Source of the DNA: Crocinitomicaceae bacterium
GTDB taxonomy: Bacteria > Bacteroidota > Bacteroidia > Flavobacteriales_D > Crocinitomicaceae
Assembly (NCBI GenBank): GCA_029251865.1
Contig: JAQXCN010000012.1
Span: 1-64,000 of the forward strand
Reading direction: 5' to 3'
Length of the DNA stretch: 64,000 nucleotides
The notes below the pieces were generated by a model. It did no database searches, was not told the origin of the DNA, and saw nothing but the letters and a program-made list of their open reading frames with translations. Shown in pieces: positions 16,908 to 24,077 of the stretch. The translations under genes and the position numbers were made by a program. The first letter of the stretch is position 1. Each line of letters begins with the position of its first letter.

Positions 16908-17011
16908 GATCGTGTCATCTTTTAAGCTAAAACCACTTTATTTAAACTTTATTAAAGCTCAAATGGTTAGTTTTACGTGCCCTTTTATGTGTTCAAATGT
17001 AGCAAATCTAT

Positions 17012-18793
17012 ATGAAGTCCCTCAAACACCTTAATAAATATTTTTTTAAGTATAAATGGCACTTTATACTTGGAATTATTTTCACAATCACAAGTAACTA
17101 TTTTGGAGTGCGCATGCCATTATTCGTGAAGTCCACGGTTGATTCATTAATGTCTGATAATAAAATCGAATCTATTCATGATGCACTTTATGTCTCTCTT
17201 AAAATCGGGGGGATCTACATGCTACTTTCTTTGGGTAAAGGCTTTTTTCTTTTCCTCATGCGTCAAACGATTATTGTGATGTCGAGACATATTGAGTATG
17301 ATTTGAAAAATGAAATCTACAACCAATACCAAAATCTTGACCTTTCTTTCTACAAGAAAAATAACACCGGAGATTTAATGAACCGTATTTCGGAAGATGT
17401 TAGTCATGTTCGAATGTATCTCGGTCCAGGAATAATGTATTCGATTAATCTTGTAGTCCTTTTTACCTTAGTTGTATACCAGATGATTAATATCTCCCCT
17501 CTCCTAACAGGTCTGGTGCTTATCCCCTTGCCTATTATGTCATTTTTGATTTATAAGGTATCCGCAAAAATGAATTTACTCAGTAAAAAAGTGCAAGAAG
17601 AACAATCTTTATTATCAACTATTGCTCAAGAAAGTTTTTCTGGGATGCGCGTAATTAAAGCCTATAGCCAACAAGAGTCGATTGGAGATAAATTTGAAAA
17701 TGCAGCGAATACCTATAAAAACAAGAGCATGAAATTGGTTATAGTTAATGCCTTGTTTATACCTACGATCCTATTCTTGATTGGCTTAAGTACTTTATTA
17801 TCGATATACATAGGTGGTAAAATGTCATTCACCAACGAAATATCTCTAGGAGGTATTGTCGCATTTATATTCTTTGTGAATAACCTAACATGGCCTTTTG
17901 CCAGTATTGGCTGGGTGACTTCATTAATCCAAAGAGCTGCAGCCTCCCAGCAAAGAATCAATGAGTTTTTATCCGTTAAAACGAATGCGGCAGAGGTTTT
18001 TGAGAACACCCTATTCAATTATAAAAAAGAAATTACATTCAATAATGTTTCCTTTACCTACCAAAACACAGGCATAAAAGCCATTAAAGATCTGTCTTTT
18101 ACAATCCCTAATGGACAAACGTTTGCTATTATTGGTAAAACAGGTAGTGGGAAATCAACAATATTATCACTCCTCCTTCGTCAATTAACACCAGATTCAG
18201 GAAGTATAAGATTGGATCAAACTGAACTAAAAAACATCAAATCTGATGGTTTCAAAAGTGCCCTCGGAGTTGTGCCTCAAGAAGTGTTTTTATTCTCCGA
18301 CTCTATTGGTAACAACATTAAATTCGGTTCAAATAACCCGGATATTAGTGAGCATCGTTTAAATGCTGTTTGCGAAACAGCGGATATCTTATCTACAATT
18401 CAGAATCTAGACGAGGGGTATGATACTATTCTGGGTGAAAGAGGTGTAAACTTGAGTGGTGGTCAAAAACAACGTTTAAGTATCGCGCGTGCCCTCTTAA
18501 GAAAACCAGAGATTTTAGTTCTTGACGATTGCCTATCCGCAGTTGATACGGAAACCGAAGACAAAATATTGAAAGAACTAAAAAAAGAAAACAGTGCGCG
18601 AACCACAATCATAGTTAGTCATAGGATCTCCACCATACGAAACGCAAAAAATATTATTGTGATAGACGATGGTAGCGTTATTGAGCAGGGAAGTCATGCA
18701 ACATTACTCAAGAAAAAAGGATTCTATTTCGACCTTTACAAAAAGCAACAAACTGATTTGAAAAATGACGACGATCAACAAATAACAGAATAG
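17012..18793 (+). CDS. ABC exporter, fused permease and ATPase (MsbA/MDR type) with Asp in Walker B
   Basis: A 593-residue type IV ABC exporter half-transporter: six membrane helices in residues 1-310, then a nucleotide-binding domain with Walker A GKTGSGKST near 375, Q-loop VPQEVFLF, signature LSGGQKQRLS near 482, Walker B ILVLDDCLSAVD near 507 and the H-switch SHRIS. The residue after the Walker B Asp is Asp, not the usual catalytic Glu. That is the pattern of the degenerate-site partner in heterodimeric exporters such as BmrC or TM287, but no partner gene is adjacent. The following phosphodiesterase begins 2 bases after the stop. Confidence 0.9.
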   Translation: MKSLKHLNKYFFKYKWHFILGIIFTITSNYFGVRMPLFVKSTVDSLMSDNKIESIHDALYVSLKIGGIYMLLSLGKGFFLFLMRQTIIVMSRHIEYDLKNEIYNQYQNLDLSFYKKNNTGDLMNRISEDVSHVRMYLGPGIMYSINLVVLFTLVVYQMINISPLLTGLVLIPLPIMSFLIYKVSAKMNLLSKKVQEEQSLLSTIAQESFSGMRVIKAYSQQESIGDKFENAANTYKNKSMKLVIVNALFIPTILFLIGLSTLLSIYIGGKMSFTNEISLGGIVAFIFFVNNLTWPFASIGWVTSLIQRAAASQQRINEFLSVKTNAAEVFENTLFNYKKEITFNNVSFTYQNTGIKAIKDLSFTIPNGQTFAIIGKTGSGKSTILSLLLRQLTPDSGSIRLDQTELKNIKSDGFKSALGVVPQEVFLFSDSIGNNIKFGSNNPDISEHRLNAVCETADILSTIQNLDEGYDTILGERGVNLSGGQKQRLSIARALLRKPEILVLDDCLSAVDTETEDKILKELKKENSARTTIIVSHRISTIRNAKNIIVIDDGSVIEQGSHATLLKKKGFYFDLYKKQQTDLKNDDDQQITE

Positions 18794-18795
18794 CT

Positions 18796-19296
18796 TTGAT
18801 AAAAATTGGATTACTTTCAGATACCCATAGTTTTCTAGATCCTAAAATCAAAAACTATTTTTCAGATGTTGATGAAATATGGCATGCAGGTGACATTGGA
18901 AGCATGGAAGTTCTGGATGAACTGAGAGACTTCAAACCTACAAGGGCCGTATGGGGAAATATAGACAACCATCACATACGCAGCGAGTGCAGTGAGTTTT
19001 TAAGGTTTAAGATTGAAAGAGTAGAAATCCTAATCACACATATTGGTGGAAAACCAGAACGCTATTCTAAACCAGCATTCACAGAACTAGAAAAAAATGG
19101 CGCACCAAAACTTTTTATATGTGGACATTCTCATATCACTCTCGTTAAAATGGACAAGCGCTTTAATATGCTTTGGATGAATCCAGGCGCATGCGGTTAC
19201 AAAGGTTTCCATAAAATAAAGACAATTTTAAGGTTTTCTATTTCGGGAAATAAAATTCATGATCTTGAGGTCATAGAATTGGGCAAAAGAGCCTGA
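18796..19296 (+). CDS. YfcE/MJ0936-type metallophosphoesterase
   Basis: A 166-residue calcineurin-like phosphodiesterase with all five metal-binding blocks: GLLSDTHSF, HAGDIGS, VWGNIDNH, ITHIGG and CGHSHI. The start is a TTG at 18796, two bases after the ABC exporter stop; no ATG occurs before the first metal motif, so a non-ATG start is required. This is the short cyclic-phosphodiesterase type; the natural substrate is not known. Coupling to the exporter is positional only. Confidence 0.88.
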   Translation: MIKIGLLSDTHSFLDPKIKNYFSDVDEIWHAGDIGSMEVLDELRDFKPTRAVWGNIDNHHIRSECSEFLRFKIERVEILITHIGGKPERYSKPAFTELEKNGAPKLFICGHSHITLVKMDKRFNMLWMNPGACGYKGFHKIKTILRFSISGNKIHDLEVIELGKRA

Positions 19297-19303
19297 AAAT
19301 ACA

Positions 19304-19337
19304 TTATCCCAAAAAAATATGTTATGTGGGATAACAT
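19304..19337. repeat. Two overlapping, mutually exclusive hairpins
   Basis: TTATCCCA (19304-19311) pairs with TGGGATAA (19327-19334); alternatively ATGTTAT (19319-19325) pairs with ATAACAT (19331-19337) around a GTGGG loop. The two share the right arm and cannot form together. They lie 7 bases after the phosphodiesterase stop and cover the start of a 24-codon open frame (19324-19398), ahead of the terminator at 19410. Confidence 0.5.
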
Positions 19338-19409
19338 GAGAGATAAGATCTTTAAAGGTATGAGGACTGTAGAGAAAATTAAAGGCCAGACGTTGTAAAA
19401 CAAAAGCAA

Positions 19410-19440
19410 AAAGCCCTGTATTTTAACAATACGGGGCTTT
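19410..19440. terminator. Bidirectional terminator between the exporter operon and tRNA-Ser
   Basis: A 13-base-pair stem (19410-19422 with 19428-19440, one G-U pair) around TTAAC, with T-rich tracts on both sides. It can end the plus-strand exporter/phosphodiesterase transcript and the minus-strand tRNA-Ser transcript. Confidence 0.85.
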
Positions 19441-19454
19441 CTTATTTTTATCTG

Positions 19455-19539
19455 CGGAGAATGAGGGATTCGAACCCCCGGTACCTCTCGGTACAATAGT
19501 TTTCAAGACTACCGCAATCGACCACTCTGCCAATTCTCC
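19455..19539 (-). tRNA. tRNA-Ser (anticodon TGA)
   Basis: An 85-base type II tRNA. The acceptor stem is GGAGAAT/ATTCTCC with discriminator G. The anticodon loop CTTGAAA gives TGA (genomic 19503-19505), a long variable arm follows, and the T arm GGGGGTTCGAATCCC is canonical. CCA is not encoded (the sequence continues GCAGA). Class II structure, discriminator and anticodon all agree with serine. Confidence 0.96.
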
Positions 19540-19543
19540 GCGA

Positions 19544-19574
19544 CAAAAGTAGTAATACTTTCAATATTGACAAA
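19544..19574 (-). promoter_or_regulatory. Promoter of tRNA-Ser, abutting the mature tRNA
   Basis: Minus strand: TTTG (19574-19571), 19-base spacer, TACTTTTG (19551-19544). Only 4 bases separate the -7 element from the first base of the mature tRNA at 19539, so the primary transcript can have at most a very short 5' leader. Confidence 0.75.
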
Positions 19575-19674
19575 TATTTTCCCGAACCAATCTCAATCTT
19601 TTTAATATAACTTAAGAAAAGGCAAAAACCTTTGACGAAAGGAAGATTTTAAGATTACGAAAACAGTAAACTCC

Positions 19675-19682
19675 TATATTTG
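19675..19682 (+). promoter_or_regulatory. -7 element 4 bases before the menI start
   Basis: TATATTTG is an exact TAnnTTTG. Only 4 bases separate it from the ATG at 19687, predicting a leaderless or nearly leaderless transcript. No -33 TTTG is seen at 19-21 bases. Confidence 0.45.
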
Positions 19683-19686
19683 TTGT

Positions 19687-20115
19687 ATGAGCATGAAGAA
19701 ACTAAAGCAGGTACCGTTAGAACTCATTAATTCAATGAATAAAAATACTTTGATGGAACAATTAGGTATTGAATGTATTGAGTTAGGTGATGACTACGTC
19801 ATATCAAGAATGCCAGTTGATCAACGCACACATCAACCCATGGGGCTACTTCATGGAGGTGCAAGTGCCGCTTTGATTGAGAGCATCGGTTCTATGGGGT
19901 CAACGCTTCTTCTTGACATTACAAAACAACATCCTGTCGGCATAGAAATCAACGCTAATCATGTTGGCGGCATTCGTTCAGGCTATGTTATCGCCAAGGG
20001 CAAAATCGTTCACGCTGGAAAAAAAACACATCTGTGGCAGGTAGACATTACCGAAGAAGGAACGGGTAAATTAGTGTGTTCAGGAAGGCTGACTGTAATG
20101 ATTATTGATATTTAG
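19687..20115 (+). CDS. menI: 1,4-dihydroxy-2-naphthoyl-CoA thioesterase (MenI-like hotdog)
   Basis: A 142-residue hotdog thioesterase very close in pattern to E. coli MenI (YdiI): MPVDQRTHQPMGLLHGGASAALIESIGS carries the HGG motif (residues 56-58) and the catalytic Glu65, and VGIEINANHVG follows. It would hydrolyse DHNA-CoA in menaquinone synthesis. It is immediately followed by menF and menD in one operon, which supports the assignment over a general PaaI thioesterase. A second ATG two codons in (MKKLKQ) is possible. Confidence 0.85.
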   Translation: MSMKKLKQVPLELINSMNKNTLMEQLGIECIELGDDYVISRMPVDQRTHQPMGLLHGGASAALIESIGSMGSTLLLDITKQHPVGIEINANHVGGIRSGYVIAKGKIVHAGKKTHLWQVDITEEGTGKLVCSGRLTVMIIDI

Positions 20116-20116
20116 G

Positions 20117-21106
20117 ATGACTCAAGACTTTTTAGCTTATCGCTTTCCCGAAAAAGACATCCAATATAAAAGCGGAACATTCCGAGCAATTGATAGTGAA
20201 AATGTAAATTATCAAGGTTTTATTATTGGAGACTTTTACAAAAAGCAACAATATTTATTTAAAGAAGAATCAGAATCTAAACTGGAAAAATTTTACTTCC
20301 ACAAATTAGATGAGGAGCCGAATGTAATCGATAAAAAAAGTTACTTAGATTATGGCGCCATGCTTCTTAGATTGATGCCCACACTATCCATAGATAAAAT
20401 TGTATATGCAAGAATAAAAGAAGTATCTTTTGAAAGCAAAAAAATAACAGCCTTATTTCAGGCATTATGTAATGCCTACCCAACTGCATTTATTTACCTT
20501 GCCTCATCTAAGGAATTTGGTACTTGGCTCGGCGCAAGTCCAGAAATACTTCTTGAGTCACACGAGCAACATGGCTTCACAATGGCCCTTGCTGGGACCA
20601 AAATAAAAGATGACAAGCATGAATGGTCTCAAAAGGAACAACATGAGCAGCAATACGTCACAGATTTCATCCTTGAACAATTAAACAAATCAGGAATAAA
20701 CGATATTGAAACTGAGGGTCCTTACACTTCTTTAGCCGGAAACCTTGAACACCTTAGAACGGATTTGTCCTTTGACCTGAATAAAAAGCCCCCATTAGAA
20801 CTTGCAAATATTCTACATCCTACACCAGCAGTATGTGGGGTTCCGCGCAAAGATAGTTTGGACTTAATTGCCTCGGTTGAATTGAAAGATTGTGGTTACG
20901 ACCGAAGTTTATATTGCGGATACATCGGGACTTCATCGAAGCATCAGACAAAACTCTATGTCAATTTAAGGTGTTGTCAATTCATGAATGAAAAGGCCTT
21001 TTTGTATGTTGGTGGTGGATATACTATCGATTCTGAACCCTCAAAAGAATGGGATGAAACTGAACGAAAAAGCGAAACCTTGACCAAGATTTTTGATTTA
21101 TTGTAG
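20117..21106 (+). CDS. menF: Isochorismate synthase
   Basis: A 329-residue chorismate-binding enzyme converting chorismate to isochorismate. The C-terminal half has the family blocks WLGASPEILLE, MALAGTKI, a conserved EQQYVTDFI segment, HLRTDLSF, LHPTPAVCGVPR and RSLYCGYIG. It is shorter at the N-terminus than E. coli MenF, as is common in Bacteroidota. The start ATG at 20117 follows the menI stop by one base; a longer frame from 20105 overlaps menI. It sits between menI and menD, so the menaquinone branch rather than siderophore synthesis is meant. Confidence 0.92.
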   Translation: MTQDFLAYRFPEKDIQYKSGTFRAIDSENVNYQGFIIGDFYKKQQYLFKEESESKLEKFYFHKLDEEPNVIDKKSYLDYGAMLLRLMPTLSIDKIVYARIKEVSFESKKITALFQALCNAYPTAFIYLASSKEFGTWLGASPEILLESHEQHGFTMALAGTKIKDDKHEWSQKEQHEQQYVTDFILEQLNKSGINDIETEGPYTSLAGNLEHLRTDLSFDLNKKPPLELANILHPTPAVCGVPRKDSLDLIASVELKDCGYDRSLYCGYIGTSSKHQTKLYVNLRCCQFMNEKAFLYVGGGYTIDSEPSKEWDETERKSETLTKIFDLL

Positions 21107-21111
21107 TTTTG
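21104..21111 (+). promoter_or_regulatory. Possible internal -7 element before menD
   Basis: TAGTTTTG, an exact TAnnTTTG, overlaps the UAG stop codon of menF and ends 6 bases before the menD ATG at 21118. It may give a separate menD transcript. No -33 element is evident. Confidence 0.3.
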
Positions 21112-21117
21112 CAGAAG

Positions 21118-22788
21118 ATGAAGATCAGTAATAAAATCGTGGTTCAAAATATCCTTTCAGAATGCATTAAAAACAGTATCTCGCACGTTGTATTCTCTCC
21201 CGGGTCAAGAAATTCTCCTTTTGCGATTACATTCGATGCCCATCCTGATATTACCACACACGTTATACATGACGAAAGAGTTGCTGGTTTCTTTGCATTA
21301 GGCATTGCTCAAACAATCAATAAACCAGTAATACTTTGTTGCACATCGGGCTCTGCATTACTTAATTATTTCCCAGCTATTTCAGAGGCCTTTTATCGCG
21401 AAATACCGCTGATTGTCATTTCTGCGGATCGACCTAAAAAATTGGTAAATAAGGGACATGGGCAGACCATTATGCAATCTAATGTTTATGGTGAACATGT
21501 AAAGAATTCATTATCAATTGAAGACTTGAACCCTCAAGACTTAATAACAGAAACTGCGCTACTTTTTTCAAACGCAAGCAGTGTCCCAAAAGGACCCGCG
21601 CATTTAAACGTCCATCTCGAAGAACCACTTTACGAAATCTCAAATAAATCAGGATTTTTTGAAAATGTAATACTCAGAAATCAAACGGGAAAAAATCCGA
21701 TTCTTTCCCTTGAAGATCTAGCATTATTTAATGATAAAAAAATACTCGTTTTGTGTGGTCAAGGACCTGAAAATAGTAGGCTTAAAAAAGCACTTGTTGG
21801 CTTTAATAGAAATTCTAATGTGATTATTTTAAATGAAAACACCTCTGGGGTTAATGACCAATCATTTATTAATTGTATCGACCGAATACTTAATGGTATT
21901 GATGAGAAAAACGAGAAGCGTTATACACCTGACATGATTATAACGATCGGTGGAGCGATTGTTTCCAAAAGGATTAAAGCTTTTTTCATAAAAAATAAAC
22001 CCAAAAAACATTTTGCGATCAAACATAGCGTTATCGGAACTGATCTTTTCCTAAGAATTGACAAACACATAAAAACTGAAGCATCATTGTTTTTTGAAAT
22101 GCTCAATAAAAAAACCACCCTATTAAATTCTAAAAACTACAAGGGGATTTGGCAACAACTTGACACAACTATTAAAGATAAAATTCCAATATTCTTTAAG
22201 GATCCTTCAAAGCAATCAGACTTAGAAATCTTTCATGCACTTTATCAAGTACTCCCCGAAAACTGCACCCTGCACCTTGGCAATAGCTCAGTAGTAAGGT
22301 ATATGCAGTTATTTGATCCTGTCCCTAATGTTAAATATGAATGTAACAGAGGGACAAGTGGTATTGACGGAAGCACAAGCACAGCTATTGGATCCGCCAT
22401 TGCCGAACCTCAGAAGCAACACGTATTTATTTGTGGAGATGTTTCATTCATTTATGACAGCAATGCAATGTGGATTAGGCCTTTCCCTGAGAATCTTAAA
22501 ATGATTGTAATCGACAATAAAGGAGGTGGGATATTTAAAATTATTGAGGGTGCAAAATCCTCTCCACAGCTCGAGCGTTACTTTGAGGCTAAACACCAAA
22601 CCCATGCTGAAGATGTAGCAAAAGGTTTTGGTATTAAAATCTTCACCCCTGAAAAAAAATCTCATCTTCAAGAACAAATCATATCTTTTTTCGAGCATAA
22701 CGAAGCACAATTGCTAGTTTTAAAAACAGACTCAGTTGAAAACCCGAAAAACTTAGATGCGTTTTTCAAACACCTTAGAAATGACTAG
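21118..22788 (+). CDS. menD: SEPHCHC synthase (2-succinyl-5-enolpyruvyl-6-hydroxy-3-cyclohexene-1-carboxylate synthase)
   Basis: A 556-residue thiamin-diphosphate enzyme that joins isochorismate and 2-oxoglutarate. The N-terminal block VVFSPGSRNSPFAI with DERVAGFFALG (ThDP-activating Glu), the CCTSGSALLNYFPA segment and RGTSGIDGSTSTAIGSA with GDVSFIYDSNAM and a ThDP/Mg-binding DNKGGGIF are all present. The ATG at 21118 is preferred to an in-frame TTG at 21109. The end overlaps the terC start by 8 bases. Confidence 0.94.
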   Translation: MKISNKIVVQNILSECIKNSISHVVFSPGSRNSPFAITFDAHPDITTHVIHDERVAGFFALGIAQTINKPVILCCTSGSALLNYFPAISEAFYREIPLIVISADRPKKLVNKGHGQTIMQSNVYGEHVKNSLSIEDLNPQDLITETALLFSNASSVPKGPAHLNVHLEEPLYEISNKSGFFENVILRNQTGKNPILSLEDLALFNDKKILVLCGQGPENSRLKKALVGFNRNSNVIILNENTSGVNDQSFINCIDRILNGIDEKNEKRYTPDMIITIGGAIVSKRIKAFFIKNKPKKHFAIKHSVIGTDLFLRIDKHIKTEASLFFEMLNKKTTLLNSKNYKGIWQQLDTTIKDKIPIFFKDPSKQSDLEIFHALYQVLPENCTLHLGNSSVVRYMQLFDPVPNVKYECNRGTSGIDGSTSTAIGSAIAEPQKQHVFICGDVSFIYDSNAMWIRPFPENLKMIVIDNKGGGIFKIIEGAKSSPQLERYFEAKHQTHAEDVAKGFGIKIFTPEKKSHLQEQIISFFEHNEAQLLVLKTDSVENPKNLDAFFKHLRND

Positions 22789-23539
22789 TTACTTTGATAT
22801 ATTTATGTTCTGGGAAGGATGGATTTATTTACTAATTCTTTCCATATTGGAAATTGTATTAGGCATAGATAATATATTATTCATTAGCATCATCACTGAT
22901 GACTTGGAACCAAAGGCTCAAAAAAAAGCTAGAAATATTGGATTGTCCATTGCACTCATATTAAGACTAGCCCTTTTATCTGTCGTTTCACTTCTCATGC
23001 AACTCACGGATCCAATTTTTACGGTTTTCGACACGCCATTAAGCGCACAAAGTATAATTCTCTTGTTTGGAGGTCTCTTCTTAATCTATAAAAGTGTTTC
23101 TGAAATGCACAAAAGCATAAGCCATGAACATGAAAGTGAATCAAAGAAAAAGAAAGGACTTATTAATATCATCGGACAAATCGTTATTATCGACCTTGTT
23201 TTTAGTTTTGATTCCATTATTTCGGCTGTCGGAATGACAAATGGCGTTGGTTCTGAAACGAATGCTGACCCTATTGCAATTATCGTTTTTGCGATTGTGA
23301 TTTCAATGATAATTATGATAATTTTCGCAAAACAAATCAGCGATTTCATAACGAACAATCCAACAATCAAAATGATTGCGCTTAGCTTCTTGGTGGCGGT
23401 TGGTATTTTATTGATTTCAGAGGCCTTTGGTCAACACTTTCCCAAGGGCTATATCTATTTCGCTTTAGCTTACGCGTTGTTTGTAGAGATGTTGAATATT
23501 CGTATGCGTAAAAACAAGTTGAAAAATGGATCAAAATAA
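22781..23539 (+). CDS. TerC family integral membrane protein
   Basis: A 252-residue polytopic protein with about seven helices. The two TerC signatures are present: EIVLGIDNILFISI near residue 25 and DLVFSFDSIISAVGM near 135, whose acidic residues lie in the membrane and are thought to bind metal. Family members take part in tellurite resistance or manganese export. The ATG at 22781 (MTSYFDIF) lies within the end of menD; an upstream frame from 22757 would lengthen the overlap. It is probably transcribed with the men genes. Confidence 0.9.
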   Translation: MTSYFDIFMFWEGWIYLLILSILEIVLGIDNILFISIITDDLEPKAQKKARNIGLSIALILRLALLSVVSLLMQLTDPIFTVFDTPLSAQSIILLFGGLFLIYKSVSEMHKSISHEHESESKKKKGLINIIGQIVIIDLVFSFDSIISAVGMTNGVGSETNADPIAIIVFAIVISMIIMIIFAKQISDFITNNPTIKMIALSFLVAVGILLISEAFGQHFPKGYIYFALAYALFVEMLNIRMRKNKLKNGSK

Positions 23540-24068
23540 GGCCGAACTCATCCTTCAACTTGATAAACACATTGATTGCCATGAGGCATATGATCATTTG
23601 GTATTTGAAATCAAAAAAACCATTCTAAACCAGGGGATTATCCCAAAGGTTTTACGCAAAAGGCAAGAAAGATTATTAATAATACATCAAGCCTATATTG
23701 CCCTAACAAAGAAAAGTACAAGCGAAACAAAAAACATTACTCCTACTTTAGACGGTTCAGACTGGGAAACATTATTTATTAGTTATGAAAAAAACAAAAG
23801 TGTCTTAAAGCGGCAAGTGGCCGTAAGCTCAGATGCAATTTCTATTGTAAATGCACTAGAAAACCTCATATTAAATCAAAAACTATGGAGTCAAAAGTTC
23901 GTTTTTGATATCAGCGAGGTTGAATTGCCAACACTTGGTAAGGAAATGGATAGCATGGAAATGTTGAGCTTATTAAAAGCAAATAAGACCACCGAACTCA
24001 ATGATCTTCCAACAGTAATTCTGACTGAATTTGGAAGAATTCTAAAAAACCTCGAGGCAGAGAATTAA
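23526..24068 (+). CDS. Uncharacterised cytosolic protein downstream of terC
   Basis: A 180-residue hydrophilic protein (MDQNKAELILQLDKHIDCHEAYDHLVFEIKK...) without signal peptide or membrane helix and rich in helix-forming Lys, Glu and Leu. The start overlaps the terC end by 14 bases, so it is translated from the same message. I do not recognise a domain. The gene ends 9 bases from the convergent outer-membrane barrel gene. Confidence 0.7.
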   Translation: MDQNKAELILQLDKHIDCHEAYDHLVFEIKKTILNQGIIPKVLRKRQERLLIIHQAYIALTKKSTSETKNITPTLDGSDWETLFISYEKNKSVLKRQVAVSSDAISIVNALENLILNQKLWSQKFVFDISEVELPTLGKEMDSMEMLSLLKANKTTELNDLPTVILTEFGRILKNLEAEN

Positions 24069-24077
24069 AGCTCCTAA

